Source: Celeribacter halophilus | GTDB lineage: Bacteria; Pseudomonadota; Alphaproteobacteria; Rhodobacterales; Rhodobacteraceae | Assembly: GCF_900114135.1 (NCBI RefSeq) | Contig: NZ_FORY01000006.1 | Span: forward strand, 124,001-188,000 | Length of the DNA stretch: 64,000 bases | Direction: 5' to 3' | Part shown: one piece after another, positions 1 through 8,839 of the stretch | How positions within the stretch are numbered: position 1 is the first letter of the stretch | How the letters are laid out: every line of letters starts with the position of its first letter | Translations under genes and position numbers: made by a program | The notes under the pieces: model-generated | The model's database searches: none | What the model was told of the DNA's origin: nothing | Seen by the model: the letters and a program-made list of their open reading frames with translations, nothing else

Positions 1-1
1 A

Positions 2-301
2 ATCATCGCTGTCGGAGCCATCGCAGGCGGCGATAGTGGCGGTGGCGGCAAAGTGGACATCCCGGACCTGTCCGTTGCCGCGATCAACAAAGCGGCCCCC
101 GAAGATCGCCCGGCACTCCTTGGCAAGGAACTCGAAGCGCGCCTGTCCAAAGAATTCCCCGAATTCAAATTCAACGGCGAAATCGTCACAGCCGTCCGCA
201 AAGCCTACGGGAAGGGCCTGAGCGAGGGCAAAACCCTGATCACCGCCGCAGGCAAAGGACAGGACTGGTCGATCAAAGTGACAATCGTCATCAAAATCTG
301 A
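2..301 (+). CDS. 3' end of an unidentified protein (5' truncated by the window)
   Basis: The reading frame is open from the window edge to a TGA at 299-301, giving about 99 residues. A Gly-rich linker (G-G-D-S-G-G-G-G) is followed by an 80-residue segment rich in Lys and Glu, ending in a hydrophobic V-T-I-V-I-K-I tail. A GTG at 53 could be read as a start, but the frame continues upstream in good coding usage, so the gene probably begins outside the window. I do not recognise the family and propose no function. It converges with the nitroreductase gene at 381; the 79 bp between them hold interleaved inverted repeats. Confidence 0.6.
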   Translation: MIAVGAIAGGDSGGGGKVDIPDLSVAAINKAAPEDRPALLGKELEARLSKEFPEFKFNGEIVTAVRKAYGKGLSEGKTLITAAGKGQDWSIKVTIVIKI

Positions 302-311
302 CCATTTCAAC

Positions 312-363
312 CCGCCAGATGAGCGCCCGAACTGCGGCCTTCGGCTCATCTGGCGGTTCGGGC
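312..363. repeat. Two interleaved inverted repeats between convergent genes
   Basis: CCGCCAGATGAGC (312-324) is perfectly repeated in inverse at 344-356. GCCCGAAC (325-332), inside the first loop, is inversely repeated at 356-363. In RNA this order is the topology of an H-type pseudoknot; it could also act as a bidirectional terminator, although there is no long T-run on either strand. Confidence 0.7.
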
Positions 364-380
364 CTTCTGCCGGAACCGGA

Positions 381-1013
381 TCAGTTCAGGTCCGTCACCA
401 TTTCATAGGCAGGTTTGCGGACCTTTTTGAGCGCGGCCAGCCAGTCGCCCTCCACGTCACGCGTCCCCAGCACCAGCGCCACGACGGATTTGAGGCCTTT
501 GTCCTCAAGCCCGAGGATCGCGTCGAACTGTGCGGGATCGAAACCCTCCATCGGTGTGCTGTCGACTTCCAACTCGGCTGCCGCCGCCAATGCAAAGCCC
601 AATGCGATATAGACCTGACGGGCGGCATGTTCGAAATTCTCATGCGCGTCCCGCGACAGGTAAAGCGATTTCAAACGGGTGTAATAGGCATCCAGCGCCT
701 CGCGCGTGCCCGGACGTTCTGCGGCGTGATGTTCGACCACCGCATCAATGCGCGCGTCATCGTAATTGTCATAGGCCGCAAAAACCAGAAGATGCGAGCC
801 GTCCGTAACCTGTTCCTGACCGTAAGACGCCGCCTTGAGCTTTGCGCGCAGCTCTTTGTTGCGGATCACAAACAGGTGGAAAGGTTGCAAGCCGGAGGAG
901 GTCGGTGTCATGCGGATGGCTTCGACGATCTGTGCCACCTTGGCCTCATCCGCCGGTTTGGACGGGTCCATTTTCTTGGCGGCATAGCGCCAGTCGAGCT
1001 TGTCGAGGAACAT
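381..1013 (-). CDS. Nitroreductase-family NAD(P)H-dependent oxidoreductase
   Basis: This 210-residue protein has the layout of single-domain FMN nitroreductases of the NfsB/YdgI group. An early R-Y-A-A-K-K-M motif (residues 9-15) matches the R-x-S/A FMN-phosphate contact, T-P-T-S-S-G-L-Q-P-F (36-45) matches the conserved S-S-x-x-x-Q-P segment, and the C-terminal L-G-T-R-D region is typical. Such enzymes are cytosolic dimers that reduce quinones, nitroaromatics or other acceptors with NAD(P)H; the physiological substrate cannot be told from sequence. The ATG at 1013 has a good AAGGA site. It appears monocistronic, with an AT-rich promoter region upstream. Confidence 0.88.
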   Translation of the reverse strand: MFLDKLDWRYAAKKMDPSKPADEAKVAQIVEAIRMTPTSSGLQPFHLFVIRNKELRAKLKAASYGQEQVTDGSHLLVFAAYDNYDDARIDAVVEHHAAERPGTREALDAYYTRLKSLYLSRDAHENFEHAARQVYIALGFALAAAAELEVDSTPMEGFDPAQFDAILGLEDKGLKSVVALVLGTRDVEGDWLAALKKVRKPAYEMVTDLN

Positions 1014-1025
1014 CAGGAATCCTTA

Positions 1026-1039
1026 GTATATTCGTATAT
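1026..1039. promoter_or_regulatory. Direct repeat GTATAT-N2-GTATAT upstream of the nitroreductase
   Basis: Two GTATAT hexamers separated by TC lie 13-26 bp upstream of the nitroreductase start. On the minus strand they fall where the -10 region or an operator would sit. This could be a winged-helix regulator site or simply part of an AT-rich promoter. Confidence 0.3.
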
Positions 1040-1142
1040 GTGCGTTTGCTGCACCATATGCATCGGGGCTCTCCGCCACAAACCCATATTTCCGGCCACA
1101 CCCTTTGCCCCACTCTCTGTGTAGCGGAGCGCAAGGGAGCGC

Positions 1143-2087
1143 TTACGACATATCCAGGCCGAGGCGCTTCGGCGGAAACCCCATATCCGTAAAACGCGCC
1201 AGCACATTGGCCTCGAACGCCGGATCGTCCAGCCACAGGCATTGCGAAAAATACCAGTAGAGAAACTTTGTGTAGTCGCGCTTTTGCCCCACCGCCCGCG
1301 CAAGCGCCGCGGAGAACTCTTCCGGTGTTTTCACCACCTCCGCGACCTGATCGAAATCGGCGCGGGCAAAAAGCAGCGTCGGCGTGCCGTGCAGGAACCC
1401 TTCTATCGACGCGGCCGAATTGGCCGACACCGTCACCTCCGCCTGCCTCAACAGGTCATGCACATTGGCGTTGGTCTTGATCGGCCTGTATCCCGCCGCC
1501 TTCATTTCCTTGATCGCCTTTACCCCCTCCTCTTTGCGAAGCGGGTGCGGCTTGACATAGACAGGCCGCCCGTCCGCCCCCTCCAGAACCGTGTGGATCA
1601 TCTCCTCGCGGCTCATATAGGCGTGCCCCCGACGATAGGGCGGCGGGCCTTGCAAAAAAATGACGATGCCCTCGGAATCAATCTCTTCCACGGTTTTCTT
1701 CTGATGATACCGCGAGCTGCGCTGCTCGGAGAAACGCGCCTTCAGCGCCGCGACATAGCGTTCCGCCTCAAGCGCATCTATTGCCTCCGGCACAAAGTGA
1801 CGCGTCGCTATGGAACTGTCCGCCAGCACGCCCTTCGGATCAAGATGCCAACACCCGTCCAGATAGGCCAGCGCCGCGATCAAAACATCCTTGTGGGGTT
1901 TACGGGCATTGTCCACCACATGCAGATTGCCATCCGGCGCAACCGGCGGAAACCGTGGCGCGATCTCCACCATGCCCCTGCGCCGCTCGACCATCCGCTT
2001 GAGCCGCGGGTAAAGCGACGACATCTTGCCCGCCTCCAGAGCCGCCCGCTCGTGATCGGGCAGATGCAGGACGAGCTTGGCCGTCAT
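1143..2087 (-). CDS. Capsule-biosynthesis-like protein (KpsC/KpsS-type fold)
   Basis: This 314-residue protein resembles capsular polysaccharide synthesis/export proteins of the KpsC/KpsS type. It carries P-V-Y-V-K-P-H-P (175-182), N-V-H-D-L-L (208-213) and [10 protein letters not shown] (221-230), the pattern of the family's nucleotide-sugar fold (K-P-H-P, then a Ser-rich 'S/N-S-x-x-x-E' loop). A related protein lies at 38636-39625 with the same landmarks in the same order. Its ATG overlaps the cmk stop codon (ATGA), so it should be translationally coupled to cmk. No export or polymerase genes are nearby, so the polymer it acts on is unknown. Transferase activity is inference from the fold. 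Confidence 0.75.
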   Translation of the reverse strand: MTAKLVLHLPDHERAALEAGKMSSLYPRLKRMVERRRGMVEIAPRFPPVAPDGNLHVVDNARKPHKDVLIAALAYLDGCWHLDPKGVLADSSIATRHFVPEAIDALEAERYVAALKARFSEQRSSRYHQKKTVEEIDSEGIVIFLQGPPPYRRGHAYMSREEMIHTVLEGADGRPVYVKPHPLRKEEGVKAIKEMKAAGYRPIKTNANVHDLLRQAEVTVSANSAASIEGFLHGTPTLLFARADFDQVAEVVKTPEEFSAALARAVGQKRDYTKFLYWYFSQCLWLDDPAFEANVLARFTDMGFPPKRLGLDMS

Positions 2088-2692
2088 CCCAGCTTGGCCT
2101 CGATCAGTTCAATGACTTTCGCCACGGCCTGCTCGATGCTCATCGAAGTGGTGTCAATCACAACCGCATCATCGGCGGGCTTCAGCGGGGCCGTGGCCCG
2201 TGCCGCGTCACGCTCGTCGCGCTCGCGCAGGTCATCGAGCACCTCTTCAAAGGTGATCTCTTCGCCCTTTTCCACCAGTTCCTTATGCCGTCTGCGCGCA
2301 CGCACCTCGTCGGAGGCAATCACATAGAGCTTCACCTCGGCATCCGGACAGATCACCGTACCAATGTCACGCCCGTCGAGAACCGCACCGCCCTCGCGGC
2401 GGGCAAAGGCCTGCTGGAAATCCACCAACGCTTCGCGCACATCCGGTTCCGCAGCCACCCGTGAGGCGGCCTGCCCCGCATCCGCCGAACGCAGATCATC
2501 GCGCTCCAGATCCTGCGCCGTCAGGGTTTGCGCCGCTTCAATCGGCGAGAGACCTTCAAAGGTCTTTGCGCCCGTCGCACGATACAACAGGCCCGTGTCG
2601 AGATGGGCAAAGCCGAAATGTTGCGCGACAGCTTTGGAAATCGTGCCTTTTCCGGCAGCGGCAGGACCATCAATCGCGATGCAGAAACTCAT
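2084..2692 (-). CDS. cmk: Cytidylate kinase
   Basis: Cmk phosphorylates CMP and dCMP with ATP in pyrimidine nucleotide salvage and DNA precursor supply. The P-loop G-P-A-A-A-G-K-G-T lies at residues 9-17, followed by L-D-T-G-L-L-Y-R and D-G-R-D-I-G-T of the CMP-binding region, and the 202-residue length is normal. The frame extends further upstream, but the ATG at 2692 is chosen because a strong AGGAGG lies 6 nt before it. Downstream of aroA and overlapping the capsule-like gene by ATGA. In many proteobacteria the next gene is rpsA; that gene is not in this position here. Confidence 0.95.
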   Translation of the reverse strand: MSFCIAIDGPAAAGKGTISKAVAQHFGFAHLDTGLLYRATGAKTFEGLSPIEAAQTLTAQDLERDDLRSADAGQAASRVAAEPDVREALVDFQQAFARREGGAVLDGRDIGTVICPDAEVKLYVIASDEVRARRRHKELVEKGEEITFEEVLDDLRERDERDAARATAPLKPADDAVVIDTTSMSIEQAVAKVIELIEAKLG

Positions 2693-2750
2693 GTTTTTTC
2701 CTCCTGAGGGGGAGCACACGCTGACTCTTTGCGCGTGCGAGGTCAAGCCC

Positions 2751-4100
2751 TCAGTTGTTGCGTTTCACGTCAGCGCCAAGATCGGTCATCAATTTTTCAA
2801 AAACCGGAAACGACGTGGCAATAGGACTGGCGTCATCAACCGTGACCGGCTCTTGTGCCGCCATCCCCAGAACGAGGAAGGACATGGCAATCCGGTGGTC
2901 GATATGGGTGGCACAGGTCGCGCCCCCTTTGACCCCTTGCGCGCCGCAGCCATGCACGATCAGCGTGTCCTCATCCTCTTCGACCTCCACGCCGCACGCC
3001 TCAAGCCCGCGTGCCATCGCGTCGATGCGGTCCGATTCTTTCACCCGCAATTCCTTGACGCCTTTCATCACCGTGGTGCCCTCGGCAAACGCCGCCACCA
3101 CCGAGAGGACCGGATATTCGTCAATCATCGACGCGGCCCGTTCAGGCGGCACATCGATGCCTTTGAGCTTGGAATATTTCACCCGCAAATCGGCAACCGG
3201 CTCGCCACCTTCCTCACGCGGGTTCTCAAAGGCAATATCCGCCCCCATTTCCACCAGCGTGGTGTAAAGCCCGTTGCGCGTCAGGTTCTGGCTCACGCCG
3301 GGCACGAAAATCTCCGAGCCTTCGACAATGAGCGCCGCACAGACCGGAAATGCGGCCGAACTCGGATCGCGCGGCACGGCCACCTCTTGCGGGGTCAATT
3401 CGGGCCGCCCTGTCAGCGTGATCTTGTTGTAGCCCTCCGGCGTAGTCTCGGTCACAACCTCCGCGCCAAACCCCGTGAGCATCCGCTCCGTATGGTCCCG
3501 CGTGGCCTCTTTCTCGATCACCACAGTTTTTCCCGGCGCGTTCAACCCCGCGAACAATACGGCGGATTTCACCTGCGCGGAGGGCACTGGGGTTTCATAT
3601 TCCACCGGCACAGGCTCCGCCGCCCCCACAAGGGTCAGCGGCAACCGCCCGCCAGAGCGCCCGACAGCACGCGCACCGAACAGCGCCAAAGGATCGGTCA
3701 CCCGCGCCATCGGACGTTTGCGCAAAGAGCCGTCACCGGTGAATGACGTGCAGAAATCATAGGTCGCCACGCACCCCATAATGAGCCGCACGCCCGTGCC
3801 GGAGTTGCCGCAGTCGATCACATCTTCGGGTTCGGTAAAACCGCCGACGCCCACGCCATGCACGGTCCACTCCCCTGCCCCTTCGCGCACCACATCCGCA
3901 CCCAGCGCCTGCATCGCCTTGGCGGTGTCGAGCACATCTTCGCCCTCCAGAAGTCCGGTGATCCGTGTCTCCCCCACCGCCATAGCGCCAAAAATCAGCG
4001 CGCGGTGCGAGATGGATTTGTCACCGGGCACCGCTGCCGTGCCTTTCAAAGGCCCGCTCTTGCGCGATGTCATCGGGATCGGGGTGCCGTGGCTGGACAT
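2751..4100 (-). CDS. aroA: 3-phosphoshikimate 1-carboxyvinyltransferase (EPSP synthase, class II)
   Basis: AroA joins PEP to shikimate-3-phosphate in the shikimate pathway to chorismate. The 449 residues show the class II (Agrobacterium CP4-like) motifs G-D-K-S (26-29), S-A-Q-V-K (174-178), R-D-H-T-E (201-205) and N-L-T-R (272-275), plus the catalytic I-D-E-Y-P (326-330) and K-E-S-D-R (354-358). The residue aligned with CP4 Ala-100, which is linked to glyphosate tolerance, is Gly-101 here (N-S-G-T). The ATG at 4100 follows a GAGGAG site; a longer frame upstream lacks one. First gene of an aroA-cmk-capsule-like run. Confidence 0.96.
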   Translation of the reverse strand: MSSHGTPIPMTSRKSGPLKGTAAVPGDKSISHRALIFGAMAVGETRITGLLEGEDVLDTAKAMQALGADVVREGAGEWTVHGVGVGGFTEPEDVIDCGNSGTGVRLIMGCVATYDFCTSFTGDGSLRKRPMARVTDPLALFGARAVGRSGGRLPLTLVGAAEPVPVEYETPVPSAQVKSAVLFAGLNAPGKTVVIEKEATRDHTERMLTGFGAEVVTETTPEGYNKITLTGRPELTPQEVAVPRDPSSAAFPVCAALIVEGSEIFVPGVSQNLTRNGLYTTLVEMGADIAFENPREEGGEPVADLRVKYSKLKGIDVPPERAASMIDEYPVLSVVAAFAEGTTVMKGVKELRVKESDRIDAMARGLEACGVEVEEDEDTLIVHGCGAQGVKGGATCATHIDHRIAMSFLVLGMAAQEPVTVDDASPIATSFPVFEKLMTDLGADVKRNN

Positions 4101-4166
4101 GTTGCTCTCCTCACATTTCTGACCGCCCTGATACCGCAAGCAAGGCAAACGGTCTATCCGGCAGTC

Positions 4167-4188
4167 TCCTTTGTGGCGAAAATACTCA
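4167..4188 (-). repeat. TGAGTATTT 3'-end element, copy 1 (trmB)
   Basis: Reads TGAGTATTTTCGCCACAAAG on the minus strand, beginning 8 nt after the trmB stop codon, in the trmB-aroA gap. Member of the dispersed family with consensus TGAGTATTTnCGGCACAAA. Confidence 0.75.
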
Positions 4189-4196
4189 GACCACGC

Positions 4197-4943
4197 TCAC
4201 CGCTTGCGAAAGGTCATGTAATGAGGCGTGCGGCCTTCGCGGATCGCCTTTTTCTCATAGCGTGTCGAGAACCAGTCGCCCCACGGCTTGCGCCAGTCTT
4301 CCGCGCTCTCGCCCAGCCATTCGAATCCCGCGCGCGGCACTTCTTCCATCGTCTGCCGTACATAGTCGGGAATATCGGTCGCCACACGGAATTCCGCGCC
4401 AGCCTCAAGCACGCGGTAGAGTGGCGCGAGATGTTCCTGAGTGACGAAACGCCGCCGGTGATGGCGGGCTTTGGGCCAGGGGTCGGGATAGTTGAGAAAG
4501 GCTTTCTCGATGCTCTCGTCCGGCAGCACATCGAACAGGTCACGCGCATCGCCGGCATGGATTGCCACATTGTCGAGACCACCCAAACGGCGCATATGGC
4601 CGAGACAGGAAGCAACCCCGTTCACATAAGGCTCGCAGCCGATGATCGCGACATCGGGGTAGCTCTGCGCCATATGGATCAGATGCTCCCCTGCGCCGAA
4701 CCCCACTTCGAGCCAGACAGGTTTGCCGCCGAACCGCTCGGCCAGATCAAGCTTCACCCGCTCGGGGTTTTCCTCCCAGCTCACCGGTCCGGGAGCCAGT
4801 CGCGGCAGGTCTTCTTCGAGATAGACCTTTTGCGCCTGATTGAGCGTCTTGCCGTGGATGCGGCCATAGAAATTGCGCCACGGCGCACCGGAGGCGTGAG
4901 CGGTCTTGTTGGCGTCAGAGTCGTGCGTTTGATCGTCGGACAT
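4197..4943 (-). CDS. trmB: tRNA (guanine-N7-)-methyltransferase
   Basis: TrmB uses SAM to make m7G46 in the variable loop of tRNA. The 248 residues contain the Rossmann SAM motif E-V-G-F-G-A-G-E-H, G-C-E-P-Y as the acidic loop, and the family signature N-Y-P-D-P-W-P-K-x-R-H-x-x-R-R. The ATG at 4943 is preferred to an upstream in-frame one because it marks the start of the hydrophilic N-terminal tail. It lies downstream of metK on the same strand, so a SAM-consuming enzyme follows the SAM-producing one, a conserved alphaproteobacterial pairing. Confidence 0.94.
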   Translation of the reverse strand: MSDDQTHDSDANKTAHASGAPWRNFYGRIHGKTLNQAQKVYLEEDLPRLAPGPVSWEENPERVKLDLAERFGGKPVWLEVGFGAGEHLIHMAQSYPDVAIIGCEPYVNGVASCLGHMRRLGGLDNVAIHAGDARDLFDVLPDESIEKAFLNYPDPWPKARHHRRRFVTQEHLAPLYRVLEAGAEFRVATDIPDYVRQTMEEVPRAGFEWLGESAEDWRKPWGDWFSTRYEKKAIREGRTPHYMTFRKR

Positions 4944-5066
4944 GGGAAACCCTGTTTTGTTCAAGCGGGGCTTTTGCCAAGAAAGCCGTGAAAACACAAT
5001 GCAACGTGCCGAGCTTCACTCTTGAAGCGATGAGGCGCACGACTCTGCGCACGCCCCATGTTGCAT

Positions 5067-6248
5067 TCAAATCGCGTTTTTCAACGCTTCGGCCAGATCG
5101 GTGCGCTCCCAGCTAAAGCCGCCATCGGCTTCAGGAGCGCGGCCAAAGTGGCCATAGGCCGCCGTGCGCTGGTAGATCGGTTTATTCAGCGAAAGATGGG
5201 TGCGGATGCCGCGCGGGGTCAGGTCCATGACCTGCGGGATCGCGGCCTCGATCAGAGCCTCGTCGATTTTGCCCGTGCCGTGGAAATCCGCATAGATCGA
5301 CAGGGGGGCCGCCACACCGATGGCATAGCTGAGCTGGATCGTCGCCTTGTCGGCCAGACCTGCCGCCACCACGTTTTTCGCCAGATAGCGCGCAGCATAG
5401 GCCGCAGAACGGTCCACCTTGGTCGGATCCTTGCCGGAGAATGCCCCGCCCCCGTGCGGTGCGGCACCGCCATAGGTGTCCACGATGATCTTGCGCCCCG
5501 TCAGACCCGCATCCCCGTCAGGCCCGCCGATGACGAACTTACCCGTCGGATTGACGTGCCAGACCGTGTTTGCCGTGAGCCAGCCCTCGGGCAGCACTTC
5601 TTCGATATAAGGCGCCACAATCGCGCGCACATCGTCGGAGGTCAGGTTTTCGTCAAGGTGCTGGGTCGACAGGACAAGCGAACTGACTTCGACCGGCTTG
5701 CCATCCGCATAGCGCACGGAAAGCTGCGCCTTGGCGTCAGGGCCAAGCATCGGCTCCGTGCCATCCTTGCGCACCTCGGCCAGACGACGCAGAATCGCAT
5801 GGGAGAACTGGATCGGAGCGGGCATCATCGCCTCGGTCTCATTGGTGGCAAAGCCGAACATGATCCCCTGATCGCCCGCGCCCTCGTCCTTATTGTCGGC
5901 GGCATCGACACCTTGGGCAATATGGGCGGATTGTTCGTGCAGGAGATTCGTGATCTCCAGCGTCTTCCAATGGAACTTGTCCTGTTCATAGCCGATGTCG
6001 CGCACGCAATCGCGCACGATACCGTCAATCTTCCCCATATAGTCGTGCAGCTTGTCCTGATCGGACAGACCCACTTCTCCCCCGATCACCACACGGTTTG
6101 TGGTGGCGAAGGTCTCGCAGGCGACCCGCGCTTCGGGTTCTTCTGAAAGTAGGGCATCAAGGACAGCATCGGAAATACGGTCACAGACCTTATCCGGGTG
6201 GCCCTCGGAAACAGATTCCGAGGTGAATACGTAGTCTTTGCGGGACAT
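5067..6248 (-). CDS. metK: S-adenosylmethionine synthetase
   Basis: MetK makes SAM from methionine and ATP. The 393 residues carry the N-terminal [13 protein letters not shown] motif, the G-D-Q-G-I-M-F-G nucleotide loop and the P-loop-like [15 protein letters not shown]. The leader contains a SAM/SAH riboswitch whose 3' pseudoknot strand includes the GGAG ribosome binding site, so translation should be switched off when SAM or SAH is abundant. An independent promoter can be seen overlapping the end of lnt. trmB follows 123 bp downstream. Confidence 0.97.
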   Translation of the reverse strand: MSRKDYVFTSESVSEGHPDKVCDRISDAVLDALLSEEPEARVACETFATTNRVVIGGEVGLSDQDKLHDYMGKIDGIVRDCVRDIGYEQDKFHWKTLEITNLLHEQSAHIAQGVDAADNKDEGAGDQGIMFGFATNETEAMMPAPIQFSHAILRRLAEVRKDGTEPMLGPDAKAQLSVRYADGKPVEVSSLVLSTQHLDENLTSDDVRAIVAPYIEEVLPEGWLTANTVWHVNPTGKFVIGGPDGDAGLTGRKIIVDTYGGAAPHGGGAFSGKDPTKVDRSAAYAARYLAKNVVAAGLADKATIQLSYAIGVAAPLSIYADFHGTGKIDEALIEAAIPQVMDLTPRGIRTHLSLNKPIYQRTAAYGHFGRAPEADGGFSWERTDLAEALKNAI

Positions 6249-6254
6249 AGGGGG

Positions 6255-6307
6255 TCGTGCTCCATTGGGTTATGTCGCCCACACGTCAGGAAGCCGTTGT
6301 GCGGGCC
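6255..6307 (-). promoter_or_regulatory. SAM/SAH riboswitch in the metK leader
   Basis: On the minus strand CCCGCAC (6305-6299) pairs with GUGUGGG (6284-6278) to form P1 with one G-U pair. Its 14-nt loop contains GCUUCC (6294-6289), which can pair with GGAGC (6263-6259) downstream. GGAG is the metK ribosome binding site, so the pseudoknot hides it. Sequence landmarks (ACAACGGCUUCCUGACGU and AAUGGAGCA) and position match the compact SAM/SAH class described upstream of metK in Rhodobacterales. Confidence 0.92.
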
Positions 6308-6321
6308 GTTGATTAGTCTGC

Positions 6322-6349
6322 GATATAGACCCTCACGGGGGAGGGTCAA
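6322..6349 (-). promoter_or_regulatory. Predicted metK promoter
   Basis: TTGACC (6349-6344) and TATATC (6327-6322) separated by 16 bp on the minus strand. Initiation would fall near 6315, just ahead of the riboswitch. The -35 overlaps the last codons of lnt. Confidence 0.55.
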
Positions 6350-7869
6350 TCTGTTTTTCTGTCACGGGTCAGTCGCGCTGTCCCCCAACCTCCTATCACA
6401 AGCAGGGTTAACATGACCCAAACAGGCAGTTCCCCGAGCCGCGCATAGGGCGTTTCGGGCAAGGCAGAGGGCAGCGCCTCTGTGAAAGCACCGGAGCGGC
6501 CCAGCGGGATCTGCGCGATCACGCCCCCGCGCGCATCGACAAGCGCCGAGACCCCCGTATTGGCGGCACGCACCATCGGAACCCCCGTCTCGATCGCACG
6601 GAACCGCGCCTGCACGAGCGACTGCTGCGGGCCGGAAAACCCGCCGAACCATGCATCATTGGTCATTTGCAAAAGCCAGTCGGGCCGCTCTTGCGTGCGC
6701 AAGTCACGCGGGAAAATCGCCTCGTAGCAAATCAGCGGCAAAGCGTGCCCCAAGCCCCCCGTGTCGAAAAGATGCTGTCCACGACCTGCGGAATAGCCGT
6801 AGCCGTTCTTGGCGGTGAAGGCCCGCAGGCCGATCCGCTCCAGAAGGCCGGGCAAGGGCATGTATTCTCCGAAGGGCACGAGGTGGTGCTTGTCATAGGT
6901 CTCCACAACCTGCCCCGTTTCATCCAGCAAAACGGCACTGTTATAGCCCTGCATCCCGTCAACGCGGTTCAGCCCGACAATGGCGCGGGCGGGCGCGGCG
7001 ATCTGTGCAATCTCTTCGAGGTAGGGCCCCGCGGCATAAAGCGGCGCGGCGACCGACGTTTCCGGCCAGACCACCAGATCGGCCGGTGCCTCGCCCACAC
7101 CCTTGGTCAACTCAAGCGCACGGTTGTAGAACACGGGGATATAATCCGGATCCCATTTGAGATGCTGCGGCGCATTGGGTTGCACCACGCGGATGTTGTG
7201 CCCTGTCTTTTCGGGGAGAGGCTGCGCCTCGCGATAGGCACCACCGGCCCAGACAAGACCGAACAGGACAAGGGACACCCCCGCCAGCCGAACGGACCGG
7301 CGCTGCGCCGCGAAGGCCAGAAGCGCTGCGAAGGCAAAGCCCAGCATGGTAAGACCATAGGGCCCGATCAGCGCGGCAAGCTGTGCCACCGGCGTATCGA
7401 TCCAGACATAGCCCGGCATGGCCCAAGGAAAACCCGTGAATACATGACCGCGCGCAAGCTCTGCTAGCCCCCAAAGCGCGGCCAGTCCCGACAGACCGGA
7501 TTTGAGTATTTTTGCCATACAGAAAGCCAAAGCCCAGAACAGCGCCAGCCCTCCTGCCATGAGAAACAGGGCGAAAGGGATCATCCAGCCATGTCGCCAC
7601 GGCTCGACCAGAAAGGGATTCACGATCCAGTTGAGGGCAAAGAGGAAATGCGCAAAACCGATGAGCCAGCCCAGAAACGCCGCCTGACGCGCAGCTTGCG
7701 CCCCGATCCAGACACGCGCCGCCAGAGCAAGGCCCAGAAGCGCCACAGGCCAAAGGCCCAAGGGCGCCTGCCCTGCTGCGATACACAGCCCCGCCGCAAA
7801 AGCCGTGAGACGGGGACGTGTCGCATGACGCGCAAGACGGGACCAGCGGCGCGTCATGAGATCAGGCAT
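6346..7869 (-). CDS. lnt: Apolipoprotein N-acyltransferase
   Basis: Lnt adds the third acyl chain to lipoproteins at the periplasmic face of the inner membrane. About 507 residues: several N-terminal membrane helices, then a periplasmic nitrilase-type domain with the catalytic Glu in V-V-W-P-E-T-S, Lys/Glu in H-L-V-P-F-G-E-Y-M-P and Cys in L-I-C-Y-E-A-I-F-P, and a final helix. The ATG at 7869 lies inside the end of corC; a second ATG at 7857 is equally possible. Downstream of corC in the phoH-ybeY-corC-lnt operon. The outer-membrane lipoprotein candidates in this window (10567, 19705, 54241) are the sort of substrates it would process. Confidence 0.95.
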   Translation of the reverse strand: MPDLMTRRWSRLARHATRPRLTAFAAGLCIAAGQAPLGLWPVALLGLALAARVWIGAQAARQAAFLGWLIGFAHFLFALNWIVNPFLVEPWRHGWMIPFALFLMAGGLALFWALAFCMAKILKSGLSGLAALWGLAELARGHVFTGFPWAMPGYVWIDTPVAQLAALIGPYGLTMLGFAFAALLAFAAQRRSVRLAGVSLVLFGLVWAGGAYREAQPLPEKTGHNIRVVQPNAPQHLKWDPDYIPVFYNRALELTKGVGEAPADLVVWPETSVAAPLYAAGPYLEEIAQIAAPARAIVGLNRVDGMQGYNSAVLLDETGQVVETYDKHHLVPFGEYMPLPGLLERIGLRAFTAKNGYGYSAGRGQHLFDTGGLGHALPLICYEAIFPRDLRTQERPDWLLQMTNDAWFGGFSGPQQSLVQARFRAIETGVPMVRAANTGVSALVDARGGVIAQIPLGRSGAFTEALPSALPETPYARLGELPVWVMLTLLVIGGWGTARLTRDRKTD

Positions 7870-8797
7870 CAAGTTTCGGTTTGACAGCAGAAGGCAGACG
7901 CACGCGCAACCGTTTGATCCGGCGCGGGTCGGCGTCGATCACCTCGAACTCGGTGCCGGAGGGGTGCGGGATCACCTCGCCACGCGCGGGCACACGACCC
8001 GAAAGCAAAAAGACCAGCCCGCCGAGCGTGTCGATTTCTTCCTCGTCATCCTCGTCGGCCAGCCGCAATCCGATGGCGGCCTCGAACTCTTCGAGCGGCG
8101 CCTTGGCTTGGGCAATGAACACGCCCGGCGCGGATTGCGTCCAGAACACATCCTCGTCGACATCGTGTTCGTCTTCGATTTCACCGATGACCTGTTCGAC
8201 CAGATCTTCGAGCGTCACCAGACCGTCCACACCACCGTATTCATCAATCACCAGCGCCATATGCATCCGGTCCGACTGCATCTTCTGCAACAGGATACCG
8301 ATGGGCATGGAGGGCGGCGCATAGATCAGCGGGCGCAGCATTGCGTTGAGATCGAACTGCTTGGCCCCCTTGCCATTGAACCCGTATCCCAGCGCGACAT
8401 CTTTCAAATGCACAAGCCCCACGGGCGTGTCCAAAGTGCCGTTATAGACCGGAAGGCGGGTCATGCCGCTTTCACGGAAGACCTTCACCAGATCATCCAT
8501 TTTGATATCGCAAGGCACCGCCACAATATCAGCTTTCGGCACAGCGACATCATCCACACGCATACGGCGCAGGTTGACCATGCCGGGACGCTGCGCAGGC
8601 GGAACCTGCGCGGCGGGAGCCGGTGTGTCGGCGATTGTCGGTGTCTTGTCGGGTTTGGAGGAAAACGCAGACCTGAGACGGTCGAACCAACCATTGGAAA
8701 ATTTTCCGGCCCGATTCGAGTGGCTCTGCGTTCTACTTATGGGGTCCGCTGGCGCGCTCTGCGCTGCCATAGAAGACCCAGGCTCTGTATCGCCCAT
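7862..8797 (-). CDS. corC: CorC/HlyC-type CBS-domain protein
   Basis: 311 residues: a disordered Pro/Ala-rich N-terminus (about 1-70), a CBS pair (about 75-210) ending in V-I-D-E-Y-G-G-V-D-G-L-V-T-L-E-D, and a C-terminal transporter-associated (CorC_HlyC) domain. There is no DUF21 membrane domain, as in E. coli CorC/YbeX, so the protein is probably cytosolic. The family is linked to Mg/Co efflux and, by gene neighbourhood with ybeY, to ribosome or RNA quality control; its exact role is unsettled. It overlaps lnt and follows ybeY by 42 bp. Confidence 0.9.
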   Translation of the reverse strand: MGDTEPGSSMAAQSAPADPISRTQSHSNRAGKFSNGWFDRLRSAFSSKPDKTPTIADTPAPAAQVPPAQRPGMVNLRRMRVDDVAVPKADIVAVPCDIKMDDLVKVFRESGMTRLPVYNGTLDTPVGLVHLKDVALGYGFNGKGAKQFDLNAMLRPLIYAPPSMPIGILLQKMQSDRMHMALVIDEYGGVDGLVTLEDLVEQVIGEIEDEHDVDEDVFWTQSAPGVFIAQAKAPLEEFEAAIGLRLADEDDEEEIDTLGGLVFLLSGRVPARGEVIPHPSGTEFEVIDADPRRIKRLRVRLPSAVKPKLDA

Positions 8798-8839
8798 GCG
8801 TCCTTTCCAAAATCACACGGCCAAAACGCGGCCGTTCGG

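Noticed and set aside
7503-7525. TGAGTATTTTTGCC on the plus strand inside lnt
   Set aside because: It resembles the 3'-end element but lies antisense in the middle of a coding gene. One chance 9-mer match per window is about what is expected.
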